From Planctomycetota bacterium (GTDB lineage Bacteria; Planctomycetota; Planctomycetia; Planctomycetales; Planctomycetaceae), in assembly GCA_018242525.1 (NCBI GenBank), contig JAFEBS010000017.1:306623-370622 (forward strand): a stretch of DNA of 64,000 nucleotides, in the 5' to 3' direction. A program made the position numbers and the translations under genes. Positions 18,191-27,487 of this stretch are shown here, piece by piece. Position 1 is the stretch's first letter. Each line of letters starts with the position of its first letter. Below the pieces are notes generated by a model that was given only the letters and a program-made list of their open reading frames with translations, did no database searches and was not told where the DNA came from.

Positions 18191-20104
18191 TCAGATGTCT
18201 CGTCGCTTGGGATCGTCGGTGATCATGACCTTCTTCTTCTTCTTGGTCAGAGGGTCTTCGACTTCAAGAAACTTCGGTCCTGGTTTGTTCTTGCCATTCC
18301 CCATTCCGCCGCCATTGGGATCGTAATGGGATTCCCGCCACTTCCAGCCCATCGGGATCCCGTATTCCTTTTCCGCGAACTGCTGCCACGGCGTTCCCGG
18401 GTGATCGTCAATCACTCGCTTCAGGTATTCGGCGGCCTTGGTGGCCAGTTTTTTGGTGGTAGCCCCCGAATTGATTTCACTGGATGGCTCCAGTTTCCAC
18501 TGGTTGCTCCCGGGCTTCTCGAATTTGCGGGGCGAACTCTTCATTTCGGCGAGCATCATGTTGTAGCCATAACTGCGAGCCTGCAGTGCCAGAACGCGAC
18601 CCATGGCCAGATCGAAGCCCGCCTTGGACCGGGCGTCCTTGATCTTGGCGCGATCCTTTTCGCCGGGTTCCAGCAGCAACTTCAGTTGATTGATCTTGTA
18701 TTCAAATTCGACGATCGACTTCTGAGCTTCCGTGATCGCCACGCGCAACACGTTGTCGTTTTCGGCAGGAAAGTCCAGACGGGGCAGCGGAACGTTTTCC
18801 ACTTTCAGCAGGCGGGCAACGTCACGCAGGACACTCTTCGCCTTGTTATCGTTGAATTCCCGGTCAATCATCGGGATGGGGCGATAATCGGGCGCATAGT
18901 TTCGCATGACTTGCGGATCAAAGTTGCGGCCCCGACCTTCGCTGGCGATCAGGTACAGGCCGTTTGTTTCGGCACACAGGCGAGTCAGGGCGTAGGGGCC
19001 GTACCCGGACGACATATTCTGCAGTTCGTAATCGTTGGTCCCCCAATAGGCCAGCCGCAACGTCTCGGGGTACAGTGTTTCCGGACCTCTGTGCATGACC
19101 CCGATGACCGTTTCACCGCTTTCCAGCGTGAAGGGGGCTTCGGTGGTTTCGCGACCAAACGGCGCAGCGTCACCGACGCAATAGCAACGCATCCCGTATC
19201 GTTTGGTCGAGGCGATCGCAGTTTCCAGGAACTGAGGGGCATCGGAACCTGCTTCGTCCGTCACGATAATAATCATGATGTCACGATGCATTTCCGTGCG
19301 GTACTTCTGGAAATGCCTGGCGACCTGCGTCACCGCGGCAAACGTGTTTTCGTTCCCCGAAGCTTCTGATTTGATCCCATGGACCGTCTTGACAAGTTCC
19401 GCCGTGTCATCGATCGGGTCCTTGGTCAAAATGTTCGTCCGCTCGCCAAACACCGCGACAGCGCTCTTCAGCGCCTTGTCGGAATTGACGTTCAGGGCGT
19501 TCAGTTGCTTGTACACGTTTTCGACACGGTCAGCGATCACCGCGCGCCGACCGGACAGGGATGGAGAGACATCAAACAGCCAGACGACCAGGGTCTTCTT
19601 TTCACGCAGCGAATTGGCAATTTCCCAAGCCAGACGATCGACGGCACCTTCGACGCCACCGGGATGTTCGGTGGCACCCGTGGTTGCCACGGACGCCAGG
19701 ACATCGGCCTTGGCGGGTTGCGACAGTTCCTCGGTGGGCAGATTGGGAACTTCCAGATCTTCGGCGATCGTTTGTTCAATCTGCTCTTGCGGATCTTTGG
19801 AAATCTGCATCGCGGCCTCTTGCGACGAGGCAAACGAATTGATGTCACTGTCACTACCCAACTGGTCCGACGTCGTCGAATCCAACTTGTAACTCGTTGG
19901 ATCTTCGTCGTTTTCCATCTCGCTGGTGATCGTGGTGAACACCTGCAATTGACTGGAAAACTTGATCATGCCCAGTGCAGCCAGCAGGATCACATGGAGC
20001 GCCAGGCTCGCTCCAAACGCCATCTGCAGCGTCCGGGAGACTTTGTTGCTCTCGATCTCCATCTCGAAGACTTCGGGTTCACTGGCACGAAGATTAGCGC
20101 TCAC
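18191..20104 (-). CDS. membrane-anchored VWA-domain protein (copy 1)
   Basis: This is a 637-residue protein with a single helix at about residues 28-48 (MAFGASLALHVILLAALGMI), a long acidic, low-complexity linker (about 60-155), and a VWA domain whose MIDAS is VVWLFDVSPS (Asp178, Ser180, Ser182). IIIVTDEAGSD is a further conserved VWA strand. The C-terminus is basic (EVEDPLTKKKKKVMIT). It resembles the downstream gene at 16142 in layout and motifs, so an old duplication is likely. The topology suggests the VWA domain faces the periplasm. The ATG at 20104 is used, and a start at the internal MEIES would also keep the helix. Confidence 0.8.
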   Translation of the reverse strand: MSANLRASEPEVFEMEIESNKVSRTLQMAFGASLALHVILLAALGMIKFSSQLQVFTTITSEMENDEDPTSYKLDSTTSDQLGSDSDINSFASSQEAAMQISKDPQEQIEQTIAEDLEVPNLPTEELSQPAKADVLASVATTGATEHPGGVEGAVDRLAWEIANSLREKKTLVVWLFDVSPSLSGRRAVIADRVENVYKQLNALNVNSDKALKSAVAVFGERTNILTKDPIDDTAELVKTVHGIKSEASGNENTFAAVTQVARHFQKYRTEMHRDIMIIIVTDEAGSDAPQFLETAIASTKRYGMRCYCVGDAAPFGRETTEAPFTLESGETVIGVMHRGPETLYPETLRLAYWGTNDYELQNMSSGYGPYALTRLCAETNGLYLIASEGRGRNFDPQVMRNYAPDYRPIPMIDREFNDNKAKSVLRDVARLLKVENVPLPRLDFPAENDNVLRVAITEAQKSIVEFEYKINQLKLLLEPGEKDRAKIKDARSKAGFDLAMGRVLALQARSYGYNMMLAEMKSSPRKFEKPGSNQWKLEPSSEINSGATTKKLATKAAEYLKRVIDDHPGTPWQQFAEKEYGIPMGWKWRESHYDPNGGGMGNGKNKPGPKFLEVEDPLTKKKKKVMITDDPKRRDI

Positions 20105-20643
20105 GATGAATTCCTCGCAGATCGGCCTGGAGTTGGTCCCTGTTCAGACATCAGAACTGACCGACCGCAAACCGGGGATTCCGCCGATATTGGAGTCTAC
20201 CCATTTGAAAACAACGTTGCAAACTGCAGTTTTAATCCCATCCGACAAACGTGGATCATTACCGACATGGTTCAGTTCAGACTCGTTTGGGAACTGAACA
20301 GTTCCCAAAAACTGCTTTCGGTTCATTCTGGACGGTGATTCTGGTACCTATTTATCACCCCAAAATCGCATAAAACCTTCGCCTGCTTTCGGAAAAGATT
20401 AGTTCGTAAATCGGGATTCGACCGCGATGAAACACCGGCGAACGGCAAGAGTTCTTCGGGCGACTCGTGCAGTATTCGCCAAAAAAAATCGCAAACTCTT
20501 TTATTGAATGGAGTTACGTATAATCCAAACAAAGGTAACATCGAGAAACGAAATCGAAACCACGAAACGGAACCGGAATCCCCCACCGTGACCGTTCAAC
20601 TGCAGAAAAGCCCGCATTTCCTTACAATAATTGAGGTTCTGGC
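20105..20643. other. divergent intergenic region, AT-richer, no gene
   Basis: About 540 bases lie between the divergent VWA and hydrolase genes. No convincing ORF is seen. The stretch 20330-20530 is clearly AT-richer than the surroundings (for example AAAAAAAATCGC and TTTTATTGAATGG) and probably holds promoters. A long perfect palindrome lies at 20286-20309. Confidence 0.6.
20286..20309. promoter_or_regulatory. perfect 11-bp inverted repeat, candidate operator
   Basis: TTTGGGAACTG and CAGTTCCCAAA are exact complements separated by AA. No U-tract follows on either strand, so a terminator is unlikely. The position about 180 bases upstream of the VWA start and 335 upstream of the hydrolase fits a regulator-binding site or a 5'-UTR hairpin. 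Confidence 0.5.
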
Positions 20644-21483
20644 ATGGAACTGGTCACAGCAGAGATTGAAGGAGCCGGCGGGGTTCGGCTGCTGGTCCGG
20701 GATCACCGCCCCGCGGGTCGCTGGTCCCGGACATTCCTTTGCGTTCATGGATTGGGCGAACATGGCGGGCGGTATGAACACTTTTCTGAGTGGCTGGTCG
20801 AGCGAGGCATCCGGGTGATCATGGGTGATCTGCGTGGCCACGGTCGATCTGCTGGAACACGCACCCACGTCCTGTCGTTTGACGAATACCCGGCGGATCT
20901 GGGTTTGCTCTGGCGGCATTTTCAGCTCGAAAAGCCGTCCACAGTCGTGTTTGGGCACAGCATGGGCGGGTTGATTGCCGTGCGGGCCGTCCAGACGGGA
21001 GCCGTCGACCCTGAGGCGCTGATCCTGACTTCACCGTTGCTGGGCCTGAAATTGCGTGTCAGCCCGTTGAAGCGTCTGTTGGGAAAATTACTGGTCCGCT
21101 TCCTGCCGGAAACACGTTTTCGAAACGGGCTCGATCCCCGCAACATGACGCGTGACCCCCGGTTCGCCGAAGAACGTCGCAACGACCCACTCATTGTCCG
21201 GACCGTTACCGCCAGTTGGTTTTTTGCGATGCAGCGTGCAATCCTGCAGGCCCACCGCGATGTCGCCAGGATTTCGATCCCCATCCTGGCGTTTCGCGGG
21301 ATGGCCGACGAGACGACGGATGGGGACGTGCTGTCGACCTGGCTGAGTCGCACCAAATCGTCCGTCTGTGATCTGGTGTCTCTGCCAACTCACGTCCACG
21401 AGGTGTTCCACGAATCGGACTGGCGGGATTCCATGGATCGCATGATGCAATGGTTGGATCAAATCAAAACCCCGACACTCTGA
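20644..21483 (+). CDS. alpha/beta hydrolase, monoacylglycerol lipase/lysophospholipase type
   Basis: This is a 279-residue serine hydrolase of the Hydrolase_4 group. Recognisable elements are CVHGLGEHGGRYEHF (oxyanion hole, about residues 33-47), GDLRGHGRSAG, the nucleophile elbow GHSMGG with Ser106, an aspartate in FRGMADETTDG near 220, and His near 258 (THVHEVFHE). These blocks are typical of monoglyceride lipases and lysophospholipases. There is no signal peptide. GAGG precedes the ATG 20644 closely (TTGAGGTTCTGGC). It is followed by DUF58 and transglutaminase genes on the same strand, but the 120-base gap leaves operon membership uncertain. Confidence 0.85.
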   Translation: MELVTAEIEGAGGVRLLVRDHRPAGRWSRTFLCVHGLGEHGGRYEHFSEWLVERGIRVIMGDLRGHGRSAGTRTHVLSFDEYPADLGLLWRHFQLEKPSTVVFGHSMGGLIAVRAVQTGAVDPEALILTSPLLGLKLRVSPLKRLLGKLLVRFLPETRFRNGLDPRNMTRDPRFAEERRNDPLIVRTVTASWFFAMQRAILQAHRDVARISIPILAFRGMADETTDGDVLSTWLSRTKSSVCDLVSLPTHVHEVFHESDWRDSMDRMMQWLDQIKTPTL

Positions 21484-21603
21484 ATCCGAATTGAAAACGG
21501 GCCGTGAACTCGTTCTTGTAGTTGGAGTCCATCGGAGACTGGGACCCGACAGAATTGTCCCTGGAATGTGCAGTGATCGGCGGCGTGCGGAAAAGGGGTG
21601 TTG

Positions 21604-23043
21604 ATGTCGAAAGTCGTACCGGCCACGATGCCACGACGACCGCGCTGGTACTCGTCGATCCCCGCGCTGATGGTGGCACTGGTCCTGGGGCTGGGCTATT
21701 CCCGCTGGACGGTCGGAATGACACTGGCGTCGCGCATCATGTTTCGCGCCGTGGTCGTTCTGTTCGCCGTCATCGGAGTCTTCCAGATCGCTTCGGCCCT
21801 GTCACCGACGCGGGGGACGCTTGCCACCCCCGGCTTTGGAAAGCATCGGATGGTGGTGCCCGTCGAAGGGATCGTCTACCTGACAATCATGTTCGCGCTT
21901 TTTACCGGTGCCATGCTGACCAAGTCGAACATGTTGCTGCTGGTGTTCGCTCTGATGGCGGGTCCCTTTGTCATCAATGGCTGGATGACATTTGGCATGC
22001 TGCAGTCCGCACGAGTCACCCGAACCGCCCCGCCACGGGCGATGGTGGGTGAACTGTTCAACGTGGAACTGATGCTGTCGAACAGCCGTCCCCTGATGTC
22101 CATCTGGATCATGTCCGTTCGTGATACGATCCAGCACGCGTACGAAAACCTGACGGCGGTCGTCCTGTTTGCCCGCGTGGCACCGCGTTCGTCACAAGTC
22201 GGTCATTACCAGTTGAAGCTGATGCGTCGCGGTCGATATCAACTGGGGCCGCTGCTGACGTATTCCCGCTTTCCACTGGGGTTGGTTGAACGGAGCCGGT
22301 TGTTTCCCCTGGCGGGCGAAGTCCTGATCTATCCCAGGATTGGACGGCTGGGGGCGGCCTGGCGACGGCGCTGGCTGGGTGCCACCGAACTGGTGGCCCG
22401 ACCGCAGCCGCAGGCCGGCGTCTTTCACGACGAGTTCCATCGACTGCGTGAGTTTCGGACGGGTGACAATCCACGCGACATCCATTGGCGCACCTCCGCC
22501 CGCCGCGGGGAGCTGATCCTGCGGGAATACCAGCAGAATCGGGATTTCAACCTGTCAATCATCCTGGACCTGTGGCAGCCCGACTCGGCTCGTAAGGAAG
22601 AATCCCGACTGATCGAGCAGGCGCTCAGTTTTGCCGCCACAGCCATTGTTGAGCATGGTCGCGGTTGTCGGGATGCCATCCTGACATTGTCGGCGTCCGG
22701 TGCAACGACGTTCCGGTGGCAGGGACAGGGAACGTCCGCCAGCCTGGAATCTCTGTTCGACGGCCTGGCCGTGATGAATGCCGGTCCCGCCCGCGACACG
22801 ATGTCCCTGGTGGATGATGTGGTGTATCGGTCGTCCAATTCGACTCAGATCGTATTGCTGACCACGCGCTCGGCCGGTGATCCGAATCCGCTGCCAATTC
22901 ACAACCCGCGTATCGACATGATTTGTCTGCCGGACATCGATTTTGAACGAGCGCTGATTTTTGAAGAGCCCCTGGAACCGGTCCCGGACACGCCAACGGT
23001 CGTGAGCCGCGAATCACAGGTGTCCCTGGGAATGGAAACGTGA
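21604..23043 (+). CDS. membrane-anchored DUF58 protein
   Basis: This protein of about 479 residues has two or three N-terminal membrane segments (SSIPALMVALVLGLGYS, IMFRAVVVLFAVIGVFQIA, VYLTIMFALFTGAMLTKS), a beta-rich middle, and the DUF58 signature DEFHRLREFRTGDNPRDIHW followed by a VWA-like strand (SIILDLWQPDSARKEESR). Such proteins are normally encoded with a TgpA-like transglutaminase and a MoxR ATPase. The transglutaminase follows four bases downstream, confirming the pair, while MoxR is not in this window. Two ATGs (21598 and 21604) are possible. Probably an inner-membrane factor in envelope biogenesis. Confidence 0.85.
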   Translation: MSKVVPATMPRRPRWYSSIPALMVALVLGLGYSRWTVGMTLASRIMFRAVVVLFAVIGVFQIASALSPTRGTLATPGFGKHRMVVPVEGIVYLTIMFALFTGAMLTKSNMLLLVFALMAGPFVINGWMTFGMLQSARVTRTAPPRAMVGELFNVELMLSNSRPLMSIWIMSVRDTIQHAYENLTAVVLFARVAPRSSQVGHYQLKLMRRGRYQLGPLLTYSRFPLGLVERSRLFPLAGEVLIYPRIGRLGAAWRRRWLGATELVARPQPQAGVFHDEFHRLREFRTGDNPRDIHWRTSARRGELILREYQQNRDFNLSIILDLWQPDSARKEESRLIEQALSFAATAIVEHGRGCRDAILTLSASGATTFRWQGQGTSASLESLFDGLAVMNAGPARDTMSLVDDVVYRSSNSTQIVLLTTRSAGDPNPLPIHNPRIDMICLPDIDFERALIFEEPLEPVPDTPTVVSRESQVSLGMET

Positions 23044-23047
23044 TGGA

Positions 23048-25360
23048 ATGAACCTCGCCAGCGCCTTCAAACTCAGCCTGTATTCTGTCACCGCCCTGGC
23101 AGGTTGGATCCTGGGTGCGGCCGAGGAGGGCTGGATTCCGTACGGTTCGCTGTTGGCGGTGCTGGTTGGATACATCTGGTCTGAGGCGGAAACGGATGAC
23201 AATCACTCACGGGGGATGAGCGACCTGCTCGCGTCGTTCCTGGGTTTCGTGGCACTGTGTGCCTCGACCGCAGAGTTCTTCAGTGAAAACGTCGAAGGTC
23301 GGCTATTGTCGGGGACGCACCTGGTCGTTTACCTGACGTGGATCGTGCTGCTGCAGCGCAAGACAAACCGCCGATACTGGCTGCTGATGGCACTCAGCAT
23401 CCTGCAGATCGCAGTCGGGGCAGTCCTCATCGGCGGCCTGACGACCGCCTGGTTCGGCGCCGCCGCGGTCGTGTATGTCTTCGGTGCCGTCTGGACGCTG
23501 TCGGTCTTTACGCTGTACCGTTCCGCGGCGGAGTTTTCCCCCACCACGACGATGATCGCCGGAACTGCGAATCCTGCAGAAAGTGCGGCATTCGGTACTG
23601 TCCAGAATGAAAGTGGCGCGGCCTGGATTACAACTCCGTTTGTCTCAGGAGTGGCCTTCACCAGTGCCTCGGGTCTATTTATCAGTGCCTTGTTTTTCCT
23701 GCTGATCCCGCGTGTCTGGATTCCCACATCGGGTGCGCTGGCCAGTGACGATGTTCCCTCGGCAATCCGTTCTCCGCATTCCGCATTCGCGACTGAAGTT
23801 CGCCTGGGCGACATCGGCTCGATCCTGGAAAGCCTGGATCCGGTTCTGCAATTGCAACTGCACACTCCCGATCATCAACCGCTTTCACCGCAGGTTTACG
23901 CCGAGCAACTGGGCTATGCCGAACCGCTGTTTCGCGGGACGGCGCTCTCGATTTACGAGGAAGCACGCTGGAAAATTGATCCACATGGAGTGCGTCCCAC
24001 CAAATTGATTCCATATTCCCCCGGAACGATGGTCCGACAGGATATTCGACTTGAATACGTCGGAACCGATGCCTTGTTTTGCCTGGGAACGCCGTTGGGG
24101 ATCATCGATCATGAAGGAAAGGCCGCTGGCGGTCTGCAACCATTTACAGGATTGATTACCCGTTACCCGACGATGAGTCCTCGGGGTTCCGTCCGCTATT
24201 CTGTCTTCTCGGAAAACCCGAAGCCTGACCGGCCGTCAGACGGCAGCGTCCGTGTGAATTCGATGATCCGTTCACAATCGCTGTATCTGCAATATGTGGC
24301 TCGGAATAAGCATCTTCCCGACGGGCTGTCGCGATTGCAGGAACTGGCCCGCAAGATCGTCAGCGACCATGAACACAATCACAAGCTGACACAGTTGCAG
24401 GCTGCTCGCGAGATTGAAATCTATCTGCGGGAAAGCGGCCGCTATTCCTACTCGCTCAGCCTGGCGGTCACGGACCCGAAGATCGATCCTGTCGAAGATT
24501 TCCTGTTCAACCGCAAGCAGGGTCATTGCGAATACTTTGCGTCGGCACTGGTGCTGATGTTGCGATCGATTGATATTCCCGCCCGTCTGGTCACGGGGTT
24601 CAAGGGGGGGAATTACGACGTATCGACTCATACACTGCACGTCCAGCAGCGGCACGCCCATGCCTGGTGCGAGGCCTGGATCGATCAGGGCTGGGTCACA
24701 CTGGATGCCACTCCAGCGGATGAACGAACCGCCAGCGTGGAAAGTGTCTTGTCCAAGCGTTCCCTGTGGAGCGACATGCGAACGCAACTGGCAGGACTCT
24801 GGGCAGACAACGTGGTCAACATTTCCCTGGAAAAGCAGGAGGAAGTGTTTTACCGGCCGATCCGTGAATTCATTGCGTCCATCGGCAGGATGGAAGTCTG
24901 GAAGTCTCCCCGGGCCGGGTTCGTCTCGTTCCTGAAGCTGCTGGTCAGTCCGCGTCAGTGGCTTAGTCCTCAAGGAGCAGGGGCCCTGTTCGTAACGATT
25001 GCCTCGGCCTGGCTCGCTGTTCGTTTCCTGAAACGGTTCCGCTGGTCGGTCTGGCGGCGCACACCAGACCTGACGGACAATCACCCCATTGTCGAATTCT
25101 ACGAGCGGTTTGTGCGCCTGATGCAGTCGCTGAACCTGCAGCGTGAAGAGGCTCAGACACAGCACGAGTTCGCTCAAGTCGCTACTGCCGTTCTCCAGCC
25201 AAAACTGGAACTGGTTGGCCTGACCTGCGGCCCGACCGAGATCGCCGACCTGTTTTATCAGGTCCGCTTTGGTGACCGTGAACTTCCTGCCGATGAGTCG
25301 CGGCGCATCGAAGAGATGCTGAATGGAATGGAACAGGCGCTCAATTCACGCGGTGCGTAA
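23048..25360 (+). CDS. TgpA-like membrane transglutaminase-fold protein
   Basis: This 770-residue protein has about six N-terminal membrane helices (DUF3488 region, about residues 5-210), a large extracytoplasmic domain, one late helix (about 640-660) and a C-terminal DUF4129-like tail. The transglutaminase core shows KQGHCEYFASA (Cys about 494), HAHAWCEAW (His about 537) and TLDATPAD (Asp about 552), the intact Cys-His-Asp triad. The start follows the DUF58 stop by four bases, so the two are translationally linked. A bacterial TgpA homologue is essential in Pseudomonas, but its substrate is unknown and the same holds here. Confidence 0.85.
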   Translation: MNLASAFKLSLYSVTALAGWILGAAEEGWIPYGSLLAVLVGYIWSEAETDDNHSRGMSDLLASFLGFVALCASTAEFFSENVEGRLLSGTHLVVYLTWIVLLQRKTNRRYWLLMALSILQIAVGAVLIGGLTTAWFGAAAVVYVFGAVWTLSVFTLYRSAAEFSPTTTMIAGTANPAESAAFGTVQNESGAAWITTPFVSGVAFTSASGLFISALFFLLIPRVWIPTSGALASDDVPSAIRSPHSAFATEVRLGDIGSILESLDPVLQLQLHTPDHQPLSPQVYAEQLGYAEPLFRGTALSIYEEARWKIDPHGVRPTKLIPYSPGTMVRQDIRLEYVGTDALFCLGTPLGIIDHEGKAAGGLQPFTGLITRYPTMSPRGSVRYSVFSENPKPDRPSDGSVRVNSMIRSQSLYLQYVARNKHLPDGLSRLQELARKIVSDHEHNHKLTQLQAAREIEIYLRESGRYSYSLSLAVTDPKIDPVEDFLFNRKQGHCEYFASALVLMLRSIDIPARLVTGFKGGNYDVSTHTLHVQQRHAHAWCEAWIDQGWVTLDATPADERTASVESVLSKRSLWSDMRTQLAGLWADNVVNISLEKQEEVFYRPIREFIASIGRMEVWKSPRAGFVSFLKLLVSPRQWLSPQGAGALFVTIASAWLAVRFLKRFRWSVWRRTPDLTDNHPIVEFYERFVRLMQSLNLQREEAQTQHEFAQVATAVLQPKLELVGLTCGPTEIADLFYQVRFGDRELPADESRRIEEMLNGMEQALNSRGA

Positions 25361-25378
25361 CGAGCCGTCATAAAGACA

Positions 25379-25408
25379 AACGCCAGCCGAGTGAACTCTG
25401 CTGGCGTT
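25379..25408. terminator. bidirectional stem-loop between convergent genes
   Basis: AACGCCAGC (25379-25387) pairs with GCTGGCGTT (25400-25408) around a 12-base loop, between the tgpA-like stop and the rpsT stop. Short T-richness follows on the plus strand (TTCTTG). It probably terminates both convergent transcripts. Confidence 0.6.
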
Positions 25409-25436
25409 CTTGAATGATCGAAGGCAGGTATCAGCC

Positions 25437-25754
25437 TCAGGAGGCTGCTGCTTCGGTGGCTGGGGGCGTTGGAGCGGCCGACAGCTTGTTGATCAACTTT
25501 GTCAGACGCGACTTGTCACGTGCGGCCTTGTTCGGATGAATCAGATGCTTGGCAGCAGATTGATCCAGCTTCTTGATCGCCAGATGCAGCGCGGTCTTGG
25601 CTTCGTCCAGCGAATGGGTTCCACCGGGAACGGCCGCAGCGGTCGCACGCACCTTCTTCACAGTCGTTCGCAGGGCGGATCGTTGATGACGATTTCGCAC
25701 TCGGCGACGTTCCATTTTTCGCAGGGCACGAGCGGCGCTTTCAGTGTTTGGCAT
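25437..25754 (-). CDS. rpsT: 30S ribosomal protein S20
   Basis: S20 binds 16S rRNA at the bottom of the 30S body. The 105-residue protein starts at ATG 25754 (MPNTESAARALRKMERRRVR), has the basic N-terminal helix typical of S20 (RNRHQRSALRTTVKKVRA), then EAKTALHLAIKKLDQSA and AAKHLIHPNKAARDKSRLTKLI, which matches the family's conserved C-terminal block. An Ala/Pro-rich tail (SAAPTPPATEAAAS) extends beyond the usual end. The frame is open upstream to 25916, but the ATG at 25754 gives the canonical N-terminus. It is monocistronic, and it lies downstream of rtcB with a gap of about 185 bases. Confidence 0.95.
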   Translation of the reverse strand: MPNTESAARALRKMERRRVRNRHQRSALRTTVKKVRATAAAVPGGTHSLDEAKTALHLAIKKLDQSAAKHLIHPNKAARDKSRLTKLINKLSAAPTPPATEAAAS

Positions 25755-25939
25755 GAATAAGCAACCAAAGAGCAAAAACCAATGGGCAGCGGTCAAAACA
25801 CAACCCCCACGGAAACCGCCGTTCCGCGCAGGGTCGAGCAGTATAACTTCCTGAATGCGAGGTTGCCAGTCATCCGGACCGACTGGCGCAAAATGATCGC
25901 AAAGCTTTAATTGCAAGACAGATACAACACATCAATTGA

Positions 25940-27424
25940 TTAGTCATCCGCCTGATCACCGTCTTTAATGACGAATCGAGCCTTCAGCCGGGCGATTTCG
26001 GTCGCCAGTCCCGCCGTCTTGACGCTTCGCAGGACTTCGTCGAACTCCTTGTAGGCCGCTGGAGCTTCGTCTTTCGGGTACGTGCGGCAGTTGGTCAGGA
26101 TGTCGGCCGCGTCGAATGACTGGTCGACCACATTCTGATCCAGTTCTCGGATCGCCTGCTTGCGCCCGAGTGCTCGGCCGGCGCCGTGGTTCACGCTGTA
26201 GCAACTGATCGAGGCACCCGGATCTGCCACCATCACACTCGATCCCGCCTGTGGATTTCCGGGCAACAGGATCGGATGTCCGGTACTTTCGTATCGGGTT
26301 CCCTTGAGGGCGTGATGTCCCGCCGGGAACGCACGCGTTGATCCCTTGCGATGCACCCACGCCTGCCGGTTGTCGACGATCTCCTTCCGCGCGATGTTGT
26401 GGCTGATGAAATACACCAGTTCTCCGGTCACACCAGGAATCACTTCCTGAAACGCCTCCAGCACCAGCGCGTTGATCAGCAGGTGATTGATCGTGGCAAA
26501 GTTGGCTCCCAGCGCCATGTCGTCCAGGTACGCGTTTGCCTCGTGAGTCCCCAAGGGGGCGTAGACCAGTTCCCGATCCTGACCCGGCAGGGGGATGTCC
26601 CACTGAGCGAACTTGTGCTGCAGGGATTTGAACTGACCGGATGCCAGATTGTGCCCGATCCCGCGGGATCCGCAGTGCGACAGAAATGCCACGCAGCCGT
26701 CTTTCATTCCAAAGACGTCCGCCGCCTGACGGGCACGATCGTTGTCTTCGACATGCACGACTTCGCATTCTCCGAAATGGTTCCCACCACCGTAGGAACC
26801 GAGCTGGCAGATCTTGTCGGCAAAGTTGCGGAAGAAGCCGTGATCCAGGTGCTTCTGCAGGCGGATGGCCAGGGTGTCACGCGTGTCATCGTGGCCCAAA
26901 TGGAACGCGTCTTCACACCGGTCGGCCCATTCAGGAGGAATCCCCACCGCCTGGCAGACCTCGGCCGATGCCCCTTCGATCAGGACTCGACGTCCCAACT
27001 CTTCAGCAATATGCCGTGACTTCTTCGCAGACCGTTGGCCGCGACCGGCTCCCGTCGGAGTCCGTTCGCAGATGGCATTGATCAGAGCGCGTCGGACTGG
27101 CCGGTCGATGATGGCATCGGCAGGCAGATCGAGTTGCAGCAGGCTCATCGAGCACTTGATGTCGACACCGACCGGTCCGGGGTAGATATGGGTGGGCGAA
27201 ACCATCACGCATCCCACGGGGGCTCCGTATCCGCAATGTCCGTCCGGGTTCAACACCAGGTCGGTGACACCCGGAGCCAGTCGCGAATTGATCGCCTGCT
27301 GCAGGCAGCCTTCGTCAAACGTGTCACGAATGGCCTGGGTCCCGATCACGGTCACGGGCTTCGTATGGCCGTTCGTTGGCAGAATCCCGGTCGCTTCGTC
27401 CGTGGCGATGATTTGCGGTGGCAT
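25940..27424 (-). CDS. rtcB: RtcB RNA-splicing/repair ligase
   Basis: RtcB joins RNA ends carrying a 2',3'-cyclic phosphate or 3'-phosphate to a 5'-OH, using GTP and Mn2+. The 494-residue protein keeps the family blocks NPDGHCGYGAPVG (about residues 59-71), PVGVDIKCSM with metal-ligand Cys91, GSYGGGNHFGECEVV, AFLSHCGSRGIGH, and VNHGAGRALGRKQA, which carries the histidine guanylylated during catalysis. It is the last gene of the rsr-Y RNA-rtcB transcript. Its start codon lies about 63 bases after the last Y RNA unit, and no separate promoter was evident. No rtcA (RNA cyclase) is present nearby. Its likely substrates are tRNAs or rRNA cut under stress. Confidence 0.93.
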   Translation of the reverse strand: MPPQIIATDEATGILPTNGHTKPVTVIGTQAIRDTFDEGCLQQAINSRLAPGVTDLVLNPDGHCGYGAPVGCVMVSPTHIYPGPVGVDIKCSMSLLQLDLPADAIIDRPVRRALINAICERTPTGAGRGQRSAKKSRHIAEELGRRVLIEGASAEVCQAVGIPPEWADRCEDAFHLGHDDTRDTLAIRLQKHLDHGFFRNFADKICQLGSYGGGNHFGECEVVHVEDNDRARQAADVFGMKDGCVAFLSHCGSRGIGHNLASGQFKSLQHKFAQWDIPLPGQDRELVYAPLGTHEANAYLDDMALGANFATINHLLINALVLEAFQEVIPGVTGELVYFISHNIARKEIVDNRQAWVHRKGSTRAFPAGHHALKGTRYESTGHPILLPGNPQAGSSVMVADPGASISCYSVNHGAGRALGRKQAIRELDQNVVDQSFDAADILTNCRTYPKDEAPAAYKEFDEVLRSVKTAGLATEIARLKARFVIKDGDQADD

Positions 27425-27487
27425 GATGCAGTCCAGTCAGTCAGGGGGACACAAGTTTGCGATTGAAAACAAGCAGAAAAAAGAATC

